DNA of 64,000 nt from JACKJP01 sp050249695 (GTDB taxonomy: Bacteria; Pseudomonadota; Alphaproteobacteria; Rhizobiales; Tepidamorphaceae): positions 1-64,000 of the forward strand of contig JBFWQA010000004.1 in NCBI GenBank assembly GCA_050249695.1, given 5' to 3'. Position 1 is the stretch's first letter. Each line of letters starts with the position of its first letter. Both the position numbers and the translations under genes were made by a program. Below, one piece after another: positions 17,543 through 25,779 of this stretch. The notes under the pieces were generated by a model, which had not been told where the DNA came from, did no database searches, and was given only the letters and a program-made list of their open reading frames with translations.

Positions 17543-18204
17543 GCAAGCGCCCCGGCGATGTCTTCCGTCGTCGCGACCCATCCGACGATGGCACCCTGCG
17601 CCGCGATCATGTCGAGCGCCGCTTTCTTGAACTCCGGGAAATAGCTCTCTGTCGCATCGCTTGCCAGCAGGCATTCATAGCCGCGGTCATTGGCTTCGCG
17701 CATCGTCGTCTGGACGCAGACTTCCGTCGTGACGCCTGCGAAGATGAGTTGCGTAATCCCGAGTTCGTCGAGAATCGGCTGCAGGCCGGTCGCGTAGAAT
17801 GCGCCCTTTCCGGGCTTGTCGATGACATGCTCGCCTTCGATCGGAAAGACTTCCGGGATGATTTCCGCACCCGGTTCGCCCTTGATCAGCACGCGGCCCA
17901 TCGGCCCCACGTCGCCGATGCGCAATGTCGGCTCGCCCCGCCCGCGCTTTGCAGGCGGACAGTCGGAGAGGTCGGGCATATGGCATTCGCGTGTGTGAAT
18001 GATCGGAATCTTGGCCTTGCGGCAAACCTCGATCAGTCGCGCAACGGTCGGAACGATCGCCTGGAGACGCGTCACGTCATTGCCAAGGCTCGCGCCGAAG
18101 CCGCCTTGCTCGATGAAGTCACGCTGCATGTCGATGACGATGAGCGCGGCACGAGCGCGTTCAAGCGGAAAGGGGAATGGCGAGGCCGCGACGTCGTTCA
18201 TCAC
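17539..18204 (-). CDS. Isochorismatase-family cysteine amidohydrolase (BiuH/TrtA-like paralogue)
   Basis: A 221-residue cysteine hydrolase of the isochorismatase superfamily. The catalytic triad is recognisable as Asp25 (LIVIDMQ), Lys130 (HVIDKPGKGAFYA) and Cys163 (GVTTEVCVQTTMREAN). It is a diverged paralogue of the biuret-hydrolase-like protein at 19730-20416 but lacks the long N-terminal DPYPWPYNG segment. Biuret, triuret, ureidoacrylate and N-carbamoyl amino acid hydrolases share this fold, so it probably cleaves a second ureido or amide compound in the same pathway. The start overlaps the ATPase stop. Confidence 0.85.
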   Translation of the reverse strand: MMNDVAASPFPFPLERARAALIVIDMQRDFIEQGGFGASLGNDVTRLQAIVPTVARLIEVCRKAKIPIIHTRECHMPDLSDCPPAKRGRGEPTLRIGDVGPMGRVLIKGEPGAEIIPEVFPIEGEHVIDKPGKGAFYATGLQPILDELGITQLIFAGVTTEVCVQTTMREANDRGYECLLASDATESYFPEFKKAALDMIAAQGAIVGWVATTEDIAGALA

Positions 18205-19733
18205 TCATGCCCTGCCATATGCGCGCCGATCTCATTGGTATCGGCAGCCGCCGCTGTCGTCTCATAGACCAGACGGCCTTCCGCCATCACCAGGATACGA
18301 TCGGAAAGTTCGAGAATCTCATCGAGATCTTCGCTGATGAGCAGCACCGCCGTTCCGCTGTTGCGCGCCGCCACGATGCGCGCGCGGACTTCGGCGATTG
18401 CCGAAAAATCAAGACCGAAGCACGGATTGGAAATGATCAGCAGATCGACCTCGCCGGTCAGTTCGCGCGCGAGGACCGCGCGCTGCACGTTACCGCCCGA
18501 AAGGGAGGCGATTTCGCTGTCGATCGATGCCGTCTTGACCTTGAACGCGTCCACGAGTTCCCGGCCGCGCGCGGTCATCGCCGTCCTGTCGAGCCAGAAA
18601 CGCGGCTTGCCGGCGCGGTCAACGTCGAACGTGCGGAAGGCGATGTTTTCCGCAACGCTCATCTTCGGCGCGCAGGCATTGCGCAGCGGTTCTTCGGGCA
18701 GATAGCGGACCTTGAGGTTGCGGGCCTCGCGCCGGCTCGCATGGTAGGGCCTGCCTTCGACCTCGATCCTGCCGCCCGTCAGCGGTCGTTGTCCGGTCAG
18801 TATTTCCATCAGTTCCATCTGACCGTTGCCGGAGACGCCGGCGATGCCGACGATCTCGCCAGCGCGGACCTTGAGGCTTTCAATGTCGATCGTCTTGAGG
18901 CCGGAGCGATCAGGCGCCAGCGCATTGCTGACGCTGAGAATCGCCTCTCCGGGCTCGCCCTTGCGCTCGGCCGATTGCTGCACTGTCTTTTCGCCGATCA
19001 TCATCGCGGCAAGATCGGCATGGGTGTAGTCGCCGACCCGGCCGCTGCCGACATGAACCCCCCGCCGAAGGACCGAGACATCGTCGGCGAAGGCGGAAAC
19101 CTCGCGGAACTTGTGGGTGATCATCACCGCCGTAAGTGCGCCGGACTGCGTCATGCCGCGTACCATGCCCAGCAACTCGTCGGCCTCGGCCGGCGTCAGC
19201 ACCGAGGTCGGCTCGTCGAGGATCAGGAACTTGCGCCCAAGATAGAGCTGCTTGAGTAGTTCCAGCTTCTGCTTTTCGCCTGCCGCCAGCCGGTTGACCG
19301 GCTGCTCGAGCGGCACCTTGAACGGCATCGTCTTCATGAAGGCGTCGAGCTTCTCGCGCTCGGCGCGCCAGTTGATGACGCGCGGTGCATCCTCGCGGCT
19401 GATGACGAGATTTTCCGCCGCCGTCAGCGAAGGCACCAGCGTGAAATGCTGGTAGACCATGCCGAGACCCAGCGCGTGGGCGGCGCGCGGGTCCAGGATG
19501 TCGACCTCGCGGCCGTCGATCATCATCTGACCGTCGGTCGGCCGGTAGAAGCCCATCATGCATTTGACGAGCGTCGATTTGCCCGCGCCGTTTTCGCCGA
19601 GCAGCGCGTGGAACGTGCCGGGCCGGAATTTCAGCGACGCATTGTCGAGCGCGGTGAAGGCGCCGAAACGCATGGTCAGCCCCACTGTCTCGACGGCGAG
19701 CGCGTGATCGGGGCCGTATTCGGGTTCGCTCAT
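18201..19733 (-). CDS. ABC importer ATPase with two ABC domains (BMP/nucleoside type)
   Basis: A 510-residue ATPase with two fused nucleotide-binding domains, as in RbsA, NupA and related nucleoside importers. The first half has Walker A LLGENGAGKSTL, signature LAAGEKQKLEL and Walker B FLILDEPTSVLTP. The second half has a degenerate P-loop (GIAGVSGNGQMEL) and signature LSGGNVQRAVLAREL, the normal asymmetry for the family. The ATG at 19733 overlaps the biuret-hydrolase-like stop; the longer frame upstream runs inside that gene. It energises the two permeases at 20429-22458. Confidence 0.92.
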   Translation of the reverse strand: MSEPEYGPDHALAVETVGLTMRFGAFTALDNASLKFRPGTFHALLGENGAGKSTLVKCMMGFYRPTDGQMMIDGREVDILDPRAAHALGLGMVYQHFTLVPSLTAAENLVISREDAPRVINWRAEREKLDAFMKTMPFKVPLEQPVNRLAAGEKQKLELLKQLYLGRKFLILDEPTSVLTPAEADELLGMVRGMTQSGALTAVMITHKFREVSAFADDVSVLRRGVHVGSGRVGDYTHADLAAMMIGEKTVQQSAERKGEPGEAILSVSNALAPDRSGLKTIDIESLKVRAGEIVGIAGVSGNGQMELMEILTGQRPLTGGRIEVEGRPYHASRREARNLKVRYLPEEPLRNACAPKMSVAENIAFRTFDVDRAGKPRFWLDRTAMTARGRELVDAFKVKTASIDSEIASLSGGNVQRAVLARELTGEVDLLIISNPCFGLDFSAIAEVRARIVAARNSGTAVLLISEDLDEILELSDRILVMAEGRLVYETTAAAADTNEIGAHMAGHE

Positions 19734-20416
19734 GGCAGCCCCTTGAGGAAATCGGTGCTGTTCGACACGCTGCCGAAAACGCCGCCCTGCATCTTGACCA
19801 TGTTGATCGCCGCGGCGTGATTGCCCGGGTCCGTCGCGCCGCAGCAATCCTCAAGGATGAGGCACTCATAGCCGCGATCGTTTGCCTCGCGCATCGTCGT
19901 GTGCACGCAGACGTCGGTGGTGATGCCGGTCAAAATGATGTTCTCGATGCCGCGCGTATGCAGCAGCAGATCGAGGTCGGTTGCGTAGAAGCTGCCCTTG
20001 CCGGGCTTGTCGATGATCGGCTCGTCCGGCAGCGGCGCCAGTTCGTCGATGATATTCCAGCCCGGTTCGCCGCGAATAAGGATCTTGCCGCACGGGCCCG
20101 CATCCCCGATCCCCGCGCCGATGCGGCGGGAGCGCCAGCGCTTGTTGGGCGGCAGGTCGGCGAGGTCCGGACGGTGGCCTTCGCGGGTATGGATGATGTG
20201 GTAGCCCTTCTCGCGCATCGCGCCGAGGACCTTCTTGATCGGCTCGATCGGTGCCCGCGTCAGGCTGAGATCGTATCCCATCGTATCGACATAACCGCCC
20301 TTGCCGCAGAAGTCCGTCTGCATGTCGATGATGATCAGCGCGGTATTCTCTGGCCTCAGGTCGCCATTGTAGGGCCAGGGATAGGGATCGGCGGTGATCG
20401 TATGCACTTCGGCCAT
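19730..20416 (-). CDS. biuH: Biuret amidohydrolase-like cysteine hydrolase
   Basis: A 228-residue isochorismatase-fold hydrolase. The triad is Asp31 (ALIIIDMQTDF), Lys137 (IIDKPGKGSFYATDL) and Cys170 (GITTDVCVHTTMREANDRG). The spacing equals that I recall for Rhizobium leguminosarum BiuH (D36, K142, C175), shifted by five. The N-terminal DPYPWPYNG and ALIIIDMQTDFCGKGGYVD blocks also match my memory of that enzyme. BiuH converts biuret to allophanate and ammonia. The gene lies inside the importer operon between permease and ATPase genes, 12 bases after the permease stop. No cyanuric acid hydrolase or allophanate hydrolase is in the window. Confidence 0.8.
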   Translation of the reverse strand: MAEVHTITADPYPWPYNGDLRPENTALIIIDMQTDFCGKGGYVDTMGYDLSLTRAPIEPIKKVLGAMREKGYHIIHTREGHRPDLADLPPNKRWRSRRIGAGIGDAGPCGKILIRGEPGWNIIDELAPLPDEPIIDKPGKGSFYATDLDLLLHTRGIENIILTGITTDVCVHTTMREANDRGYECLILEDCCGATDPGNHAAAINMVKMQGGVFGSVSNSTDFLKGLP

Positions 20417-20428
20417 GTCTGAAGGTTC

Positions 20429-21355
20429 CTACTTTGTGATGCTCAGGCTGCCGGGCGCCGAGGCAAGCAGCCCGCGTCCGGAACTGGTCGCGACGAGAAC
20501 GACAAGGGTCAGCACGTAAGGCGCGGCGTAGAACAGGTAATAGCCCTGGCTGACACCGACCGATTGCAGCGCCGGCCCCAGCGCCCCGGCGCCACCGAAC
20601 ATCAGCGCGGCCCAGAAGCAGTTGATCGGGTTCCAGCGCGCGAAGATGACGAGCGCGACGGCCATCAGGCCCTGGCCGGATGAAATGCCCTCGTTCCAGC
20701 TGCCCGGATAGTAAAGCGAGAGATAGGCGCCCGCGACACCGGCCAGAGCGCCGCCTGCGCCCGTCGCCAGCAGGCGCACGAGATCGGGATTGATGCCGAG
20801 CGCACGGGCGGAATCCGTACTGTCGCCGACGACCCTGATTGTCAGCCCGAGACGGGTCGACCGGAACATCCACGCCATGGCGATCGCGAGCACGATGCCG
20901 ACGAGGAAGAGGACGTTGACCTTCAGCGCGGCCTGCACCTGCGGCAGCGATGACCAGGCGCCCAACTCGAACGCGGGCAGGTCCGGCGCGACCGGCTGGA
21001 TGTAGGGCTTGCCGAAAAAGAAGGCGAGGCCCATGCCGAACAGCATCAGGGCGATGCCGATGGCGATGTCGTTGACCCGCGGCAATTTGCAGATCCAGCC
21101 GTGGAAGAGGCCGAACAGACTGCCGGCGATGGCGGCGGCGAGAACACCGAGCCAGGCCGAATTGGTCTCGTATGCGATGGCGTAGCCGCTCATCGCGCCG
21201 AAGACGAGCGTGCCTTCAAGGCCGAGATTGATGCGGCCGGAACGCTCCGTCAGACATTCGCCGAGGCTGACGAACAGAAAGGGTGTGGAGACGCGGATCG
21301 CGCCACCGAGAATGGCGAGAGGCACACCCCACCAGCCGATATCCGCGCCGGTCAT
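20429..21355 (-). CDS. ABC importer permease (BMP/nucleoside type), second subunit
   Basis: A 308-residue hydrophobic permease with about eight membrane segments, of the BPD_transp_2 family that serves BMP-type nucleoside importers. The segment LTERSGRINLGLEGTLVFGA is a family hallmark. The ATG at 21355 overlaps the stop of the first permease (ATGA), favouring it over an ATG at 21367. Confidence 0.92.
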   Translation of the reverse strand: MTGADIGWWGVPLAILGGAIRVSTPFLFVSLGECLTERSGRINLGLEGTLVFGAMSGYAIAYETNSAWLGVLAAAIAGSLFGLFHGWICKLPRVNDIAIGIALMLFGMGLAFFFGKPYIQPVAPDLPAFELGAWSSLPQVQAALKVNVLFLVGIVLAIAMAWMFRSTRLGLTIRVVGDSTDSARALGINPDLVRLLATGAGGALAGVAGAYLSLYYPGSWNEGISSGQGLMAVALVIFARWNPINCFWAALMFGGAGALGPALQSVGVSQGYYLFYAAPYVLTLVVLVATSSGRGLLASAPGSLSITK

Positions 21356-22458
21356 CTGCGCCTCCATTCGTCGGGACGGAACAGCTTGAACCGGCCATAG
21401 GCGGTTTCGGACAGGAGAATGGCGATGAAGACGAAGCCCTGAAGCACGAGTACCGTTGCGTCCGGCAGGTCGAGCCGGCGCTGGACGAGCCCGCTTGAGG
21501 CCTCGAAGCCGGCGAGCAGCAGGGCGACGGGGATGATGGCGAGCGGGTTATGACGCGCGAGGAAGGCGATCAGGATCCCCGTATAGCCATAACCCGCCGC
21601 CAGTGAAGCGTTGGCCGAGCCATGCACGGCCGCCACCTCCATCATGCCGGCAATACCGGCCAGCGCGCCCCCCAGCGCGGTGAAGCCGACTACCAGCCTG
21701 CCGACCGGAAGCCCCTGCACTTCCGCGGCCCGTGTATTGCCGCCGGCGATCCGGGCGGCAAATCCCCAACTGGTCCTGTCGATCAGAACCCAGCATGCGA
21801 TACAGGCAAGAACGCCGAGAGCGAGACCCCAATGCGTGCCGAGGAACGGCATTTCGCCGATCCGGTAGGCGGACTCGATCGGCGCCGTCGACGGTTTGTT
21901 GAGGCTAGCCGGATCGCGCAGCGGCCCCTCCACGAGATGGTTCATGAGCGCAATCGCGATATAGGCCATCAAGAGGCTCGCGATCGTCTCGTTGACGCCC
22001 CGGTAATGGCGCATGGCGCCGACCGCGCCGATCCATGTGCCGCCGGCAACCGCCGCCGCGACCATCATTGCCGCGATGCCGACGGCGCCCGGCAGGCCCG
22101 GCAGGTACATGCCGGCGGCCCCCGCCGCGACCCCGCCCAGCACGATCGCGCCTTCGCCGCCGATCACGACGAGGCCGAGGCGGGCCGGCAGCGCGACGCA
22201 CAGCGCCGACAGCAGAAGCGGCGCGGCGCGCGACAGGGTATTCTGCCAGGAGAAGGCGGATCCGAATCCGGCCTTGTAGACGAGCTCGTAAAACGTGATC
22301 GGCGATTTGCCGACCGCCAGCAGGAAGAAGCCGAAAAGCGCAAGGCCGGCGAGCAGCGCGACAAGCGAAATGACGATCGGTTCGGCGCGCCGCAAAAGGT
22401 GACCGAGTTGCGGGTTTGTGGCCCTTGCCGGTGTTCCTGCGGTGATGTCCGCGCCCAT
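21352..22458 (-). CDS. ABC importer permease (BMP/nucleoside type), first subunit
   Basis: A 368-residue permease related to YufP/NupB, with a polar N-terminus of about 35 residues and then about nine membrane segments. RLGLVVIGGEGAIVLGGVAA and GYTGILIAFLARHNPLAII match the family. It lies 25 bases after the binding-protein gene and is followed by an overlapping second permease. Confidence 0.92.
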   Translation of the reverse strand: MGADITAGTPARATNPQLGHLLRRAEPIVISLVALLAGLALFGFFLLAVGKSPITFYELVYKAGFGSAFSWQNTLSRAAPLLLSALCVALPARLGLVVIGGEGAIVLGGVAAGAAGMYLPGLPGAVGIAAMMVAAAVAGGTWIGAVGAMRHYRGVNETIASLLMAYIAIALMNHLVEGPLRDPASLNKPSTAPIESAYRIGEMPFLGTHWGLALGVLACIACWVLIDRTSWGFAARIAGGNTRAAEVQGLPVGRLVVGFTALGGALAGIAGMMEVAAVHGSANASLAAGYGYTGILIAFLARHNPLAIIPVALLLAGFEASSGLVQRRLDLPDATVLVLQGFVFIAILLSETAYGRFKLFRPDEWRRR

Positions 22459-22483
22459 CGTTGCCGCCCGCCCGTCTTGGCTC

Positions 22484-23602
22484 CTACGACGTTGAGCCGA
22501 TCACCCCATCGACCAGGTAGTTCATGCTCTCCAGCGCGACGTCTGTTTCAACGAAGCTCTGGCCGGCCGTTGCGATCACGTTGCCCTTGTTGTCTTTCAT
22601 CGGGCCGCTGATGACGGCGTAATTGCCTTTCATGATGGCCGCGTGGGTTTCGGTGAACTGCTTGCGCGCGGCATCGGAAACGGCAGGTCCGAGCGGGCTC
22701 ATCTTGATGAAACCTTCGGCAAGGCCGCCGCGCACGAAATTGGGAATCGTGCCGCCCGACTGCACGGTCTTGACCATGCCGGTATAGACATTGGCCCAGT
22801 TCCACTCCGCGCCGGTGAGATATTTCTCGGGCGCCAGCGGCGACTGGTTGGCGTGATAGCCGCAAAGATACATGCCGCGGCCGGCGGCGGTTTCCATCAC
22901 CACCTTCGGTCCGTCGACATGGCAGGTGACGACATCGACGCCCTGGTCGGCCAGCGCGTTCGTGGCTTCCGCTTCCTTGACCGCGAGCGACCATTCCCCC
23001 GTGAAGATCACCTGGCAGGTGATGCCCGGATCGACGCTGCGCGCGCCGAGCAGAAAGGAATTGATGTTCAGCAGGACCTGCGGGATCGGTTTGGCGGCGA
23101 CGAAGCCGATCTTCTTCGATTTGGTCGCGTGACCGGCGGCGATGCCGTTCAGGAACTGACCCATGCCGATATAGCCGAAATAGGAGCCGGTGTTCTTCGG
23201 GTGCTTGTCGGCCGACCACAGGCCGCCGCAATGTTCAAAGCGCACATCCGGATATTTCGGCGCCAGCGCCAGGATATGCGGATCGAAATAACCGAACGAG
23301 GTCGGGAAGAGCAGGCTTGCGCCGTCGAAACTGATCATGCTTTCCATCGACTTCTGGACGTCGACCGTTTCGGCGACGTTCTCTTCCTCGACGACCGTGA
23401 CGCCCTCCATCGCCTTGACCGCGGCGGCGCCTTCGGCATGGGCCTGGTTGTAGCCATAGTCGTCCTTGGGGCCGACATAGATGAAGCCGATGGTCAGGCC
23501 TGCGGCGCGAGCGCCCGAAAAGGGCAGCGCGCTGCCCAGCGCTGCGGCGCCTGCGATCAGGCTGGTTGTCTTGAGAAATTGGCGGCGTGTGGGAGTCTTC
23601 AT
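22484..23602 (-). CDS. BMP-family substrate-binding protein with Tat-type signal
   Basis: A 372-residue BMP (PnrA-like) periplasmic binding protein. The ATG at 23602 follows AGGAG at good spacing. The N-terminus RRQFLKTTSLIAGAAALG is a twin-arginine signal with cleavage near GARA-AG, so export is probably folded through Tat. The mature protein begins LTIGFIYVGPKDDYGYNQAH, typical of BMP domains that bind nucleosides or related heterocycles. First gene of the minus-strand importer operon; with BiuH downstream, the ligand is probably a ureide such as biuret or an s-triazine or pyrimidine breakdown product (inference). Confidence 0.9.
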   Translation of the reverse strand: MKTPTRRQFLKTTSLIAGAAALGSALPFSGARAAGLTIGFIYVGPKDDYGYNQAHAEGAAAVKAMEGVTVVEEENVAETVDVQKSMESMISFDGASLLFPTSFGYFDPHILALAPKYPDVRFEHCGGLWSADKHPKNTGSYFGYIGMGQFLNGIAAGHATKSKKIGFVAAKPIPQVLLNINSFLLGARSVDPGITCQVIFTGEWSLAVKEAEATNALADQGVDVVTCHVDGPKVVMETAAGRGMYLCGYHANQSPLAPEKYLTGAEWNWANVYTGMVKTVQSGGTIPNFVRGGLAEGFIKMSPLGPAVSDAARKQFTETHAAIMKGNYAVISGPMKDNKGNVIATAGQSFVETDVALESMNYLVDGVIGSTS

Positions 23603-23722
23603 TTCAAATCTCCTGCCTGTTTGCCCCTGTGAAGCGCCGGGCGTACCTCGTGATCGCCGGCTTTGGCGCAAGAGCGTATTGGGCGCGTAGCGCATCTGTC
23701 TTGTGCTAAATAAATCGCGCTA

Positions 23723-23741
23723 TGCTGCAAAAAATGCATCA
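23723..23741. promoter_or_regulatory. Inverted repeat between the importer operon and the lysR gene
   Basis: TGCTGCA and TGCATCA flank five A residues; the arms are complementary at six of seven positions. The site lies 15 bases before the LysR start and about 120 bases upstream of the divergent binding-protein gene, the usual place for a LysR-type regulator to bind both promoters. Confidence 0.45.
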
Positions 23742-23755
23742 GTGAGGGTTGTCCG

Positions 23756-24664
23756 ATGCGCCATCTCACCTCCGCCCGCTATATCGACGTGGTCGCCAGG
23801 ACCGGTTCGATCCGGAAGGCGGCCGAGACGCTTTCGATCACGTCGACGGCGTTGAACCGCCGGATTCTCGCCATCGAGGAGGAACTGGGCGTACCGATCT
23901 TCGAGCGCATGCCGCGCGGCGTGCGCCTGAACAGCGCCGGAGAAATCCTCATCCACCACATTCGCCACCAGCTATCCGATATGGAGCGGGTCAGATCGCA
24001 GATCGCGGACCTTTCGGGCGTCCGCCGCGGGCATGTTTCGATCGCCTGCAGCCAGGCGTTTCTGCCCTATTTCCTGCCCGGCGAAATCGCCAGATACCGG
24101 CTGGAGCATCCCCAGGTCACCTTTGGCGTGCATCTGCGCGACCGCGAGGCCGCGGAAAGGGCGCTTGCGGACTACACCGCCGATATCGCTATTGTCTTCG
24201 AGCCTGTCCGCATGTCGGAAGTCCATGTGCTCGCGGCGGTGCGCCAGCAGATCCACGCGGTGATGGCGCCGGGCCACCCGTTGGCGGAAAAAAGCAGTGT
24301 CCGGCTCGCCGATTGCCTTGGCTATCCGCTGGCGTTACCGACAAGCTCATATGGCGTGCGCCATCTGCTCGATGCCGCCGCCCGGCGTCACTCGCTGAAA
24401 ATGGCCCCGGTGGTGGAATCGGACAGTTTCGAGTTCCTGCGCTATCACGCGGTCGCGGAGAACATTCTCACCTTCCAGATACCCGTCGGTCTTTCCGAGC
24501 CGACACAGACGGGGCGCATGGTCTCGCGCCCCGTCGATGACCGCGACATTCCCGCCGGCACGATACACATGGCACAGTTGCGCGGCCGCACGCTCCCCGT
24601 GGCGGCGGCGCGCTTCGCCGCGCAACTCGCCGGCACGCTCGCCACGAGTTATGAGCCGGTCTGA
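23756..24664 (+). CDS. LysR-family transcriptional regulator
   Basis: A 302-residue LysR-type regulator. The N-terminal winged helix-turn-helix reads RYIDVVARTGSIRKAAETLS and continues EEELGVPIFERMPRGVRLN. The C-terminal domain is the usual two-lobed effector-binding fold (GHVSIACSQAFLPYFLPGEIA). It is divergent from the BMP-type importer/BiuH operon, the classic arrangement for an activator of the neighbouring catabolic genes. Its effector is probably the imported compound or a breakdown product. Confidence 0.92.
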   Translation: MRHLTSARYIDVVARTGSIRKAAETLSITSTALNRRILAIEEELGVPIFERMPRGVRLNSAGEILIHHIRHQLSDMERVRSQIADLSGVRRGHVSIACSQAFLPYFLPGEIARYRLEHPQVTFGVHLRDREAAERALADYTADIAIVFEPVRMSEVHVLAAVRQQIHAVMAPGHPLAEKSSVRLADCLGYPLALPTSSYGVRHLLDAAARRHSLKMAPVVESDSFEFLRYHAVAENILTFQIPVGLSEPTQTGRMVSRPVDDRDIPAGTIHMAQLRGRTLPVAAARFAAQLAGTLATSYEPV

Positions 24665-24730
24665 ATATCAGCCGATGCCGATCGCGAAAAAGACTGACAG
24701 GCCCGACGGCGTCCTATAAACTGCCACCTT

Positions 24731-25735
24731 ATGGCATTGGTTCAACCATTGAAAATATGTATCTTCGGCGCGGGCGCGATCGGCGGAATCATCGCGGGTC
24801 AGCTTGCAAGGGCAGGCCTCTGCGAAGTTAGCGTGGTCGCGCGCGGCCAGACGCTTGAAGCGATACGCCGACGCGGCCTCACCGTCGTTCTCCCCGATGA
24901 AACGTTCACCGTCCCGGTCAGGGCAACCGACGACCCCGCCGAACTTGGTGTCCAGGACTATCTCCTGCTGACGCTCAAGGCCCACCAGATGGACCGGGCG
25001 CTGGACGGGATCGCGACCCTGATCGGACCGGACACGGCCGTGCTGCCGCCGACGACCGGGCTGCCGCACTATTTTTTCACCGGAGCATCGGCGACGAAAA
25101 CCCCCGGCGTGCCGCTCATCGACCCGACAGGGCGCCAGGCAGAGCTGATGCCTGCGAAGAACGTGCTCGGTATCGTCTACTGGATCGGCGCCCGCACGGT
25201 CGCACCGGGCACCGTTGCGCAGGACGGTGCGAAGGCCGGTTGCCCGATCGGCGAACTCGACGGATCGCCGTCGCCACGCGTGACGCGGCTTGCCGAACTG
25301 CTCACCGGCAGCGGCATTCCCTCGAAGGTGAACGCCAATGTGCGCGGCGCGATCTGGGTCAAATTCGTCAATAGCCTGTGCTGGAATCCGCTCGGCATCC
25401 TCACGCTCGCCCGTAACGGTCAGATCGCCGAGCACTGCGGCGATATATTGCACAAGATGATGGAGGAGGCCGATTCGGCGGCGCGGGTGCTCGGCGTCGA
25501 GGTGCCGCAGCCGCCCGCGAAGCGCATAGCTCTGACCGCGAGCGGTGCGTCGCACAAGATGTCGATGCTTCAGGATCTGGAGAAGGGCAAGCCCTTGGAA
25601 CTCGACATTCTGGAAAATTCCATTGGCGAGGTCCGGCGTCTTTCGGGTCTGGATATGCCCACCCTGGAAATGGTTCTCAAGATTGCGCGGCTTCGCGCCA
25701 TGCAGATGTCAACGGACAAGGCCGCCGGGCACTAG
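24731..25735 (+). CDS. Ketopantoate reductase family oxidoreductase (ApbA/PanE-like)
   Basis: A 334-residue NADPH-dependent reductase-like protein. The Rossmann motif is seen as ICIFGAGAIGGIIAGQLA and the C-terminal helical domain has VNANVRGAIWVKFVNSLCWNPLG. Family members reduce ketopantoate, but paralogues in catabolic clusters act on other 2-oxo acids, and the length of 334 exceeds the usual 300 of PanE. It follows the lysR gene by 66 bases and precedes the CoA-transferase, so a catabolic role is more likely than pantothenate synthesis. Confidence 0.82.
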   Translation: MALVQPLKICIFGAGAIGGIIAGQLARAGLCEVSVVARGQTLEAIRRRGLTVVLPDETFTVPVRATDDPAELGVQDYLLLTLKAHQMDRALDGIATLIGPDTAVLPPTTGLPHYFFTGASATKTPGVPLIDPTGRQAELMPAKNVLGIVYWIGARTVAPGTVAQDGAKAGCPIGELDGSPSPRVTRLAELLTGSGIPSKVNANVRGAIWVKFVNSLCWNPLGILTLARNGQIAEHCGDILHKMMEEADSAARVLGVEVPQPPAKRIALTASGASHKMSMLQDLEKGKPLELDILENSIGEVRRLSGLDMPTLEMVLKIARLRAMQMSTDKAAGH

Positions 25736-25779
25736 GATCTTGGTGGCGAGGAAACGCAGGAAAGTGAAGGGAGCGAGCC

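Noticed and set aside
21622..22611. 329-residue plus-strand open frame opposite the first BMP-type permease
   Set aside because: Shadow of a membrane protein gene; low-complexity Arg/Ala-rich translation.
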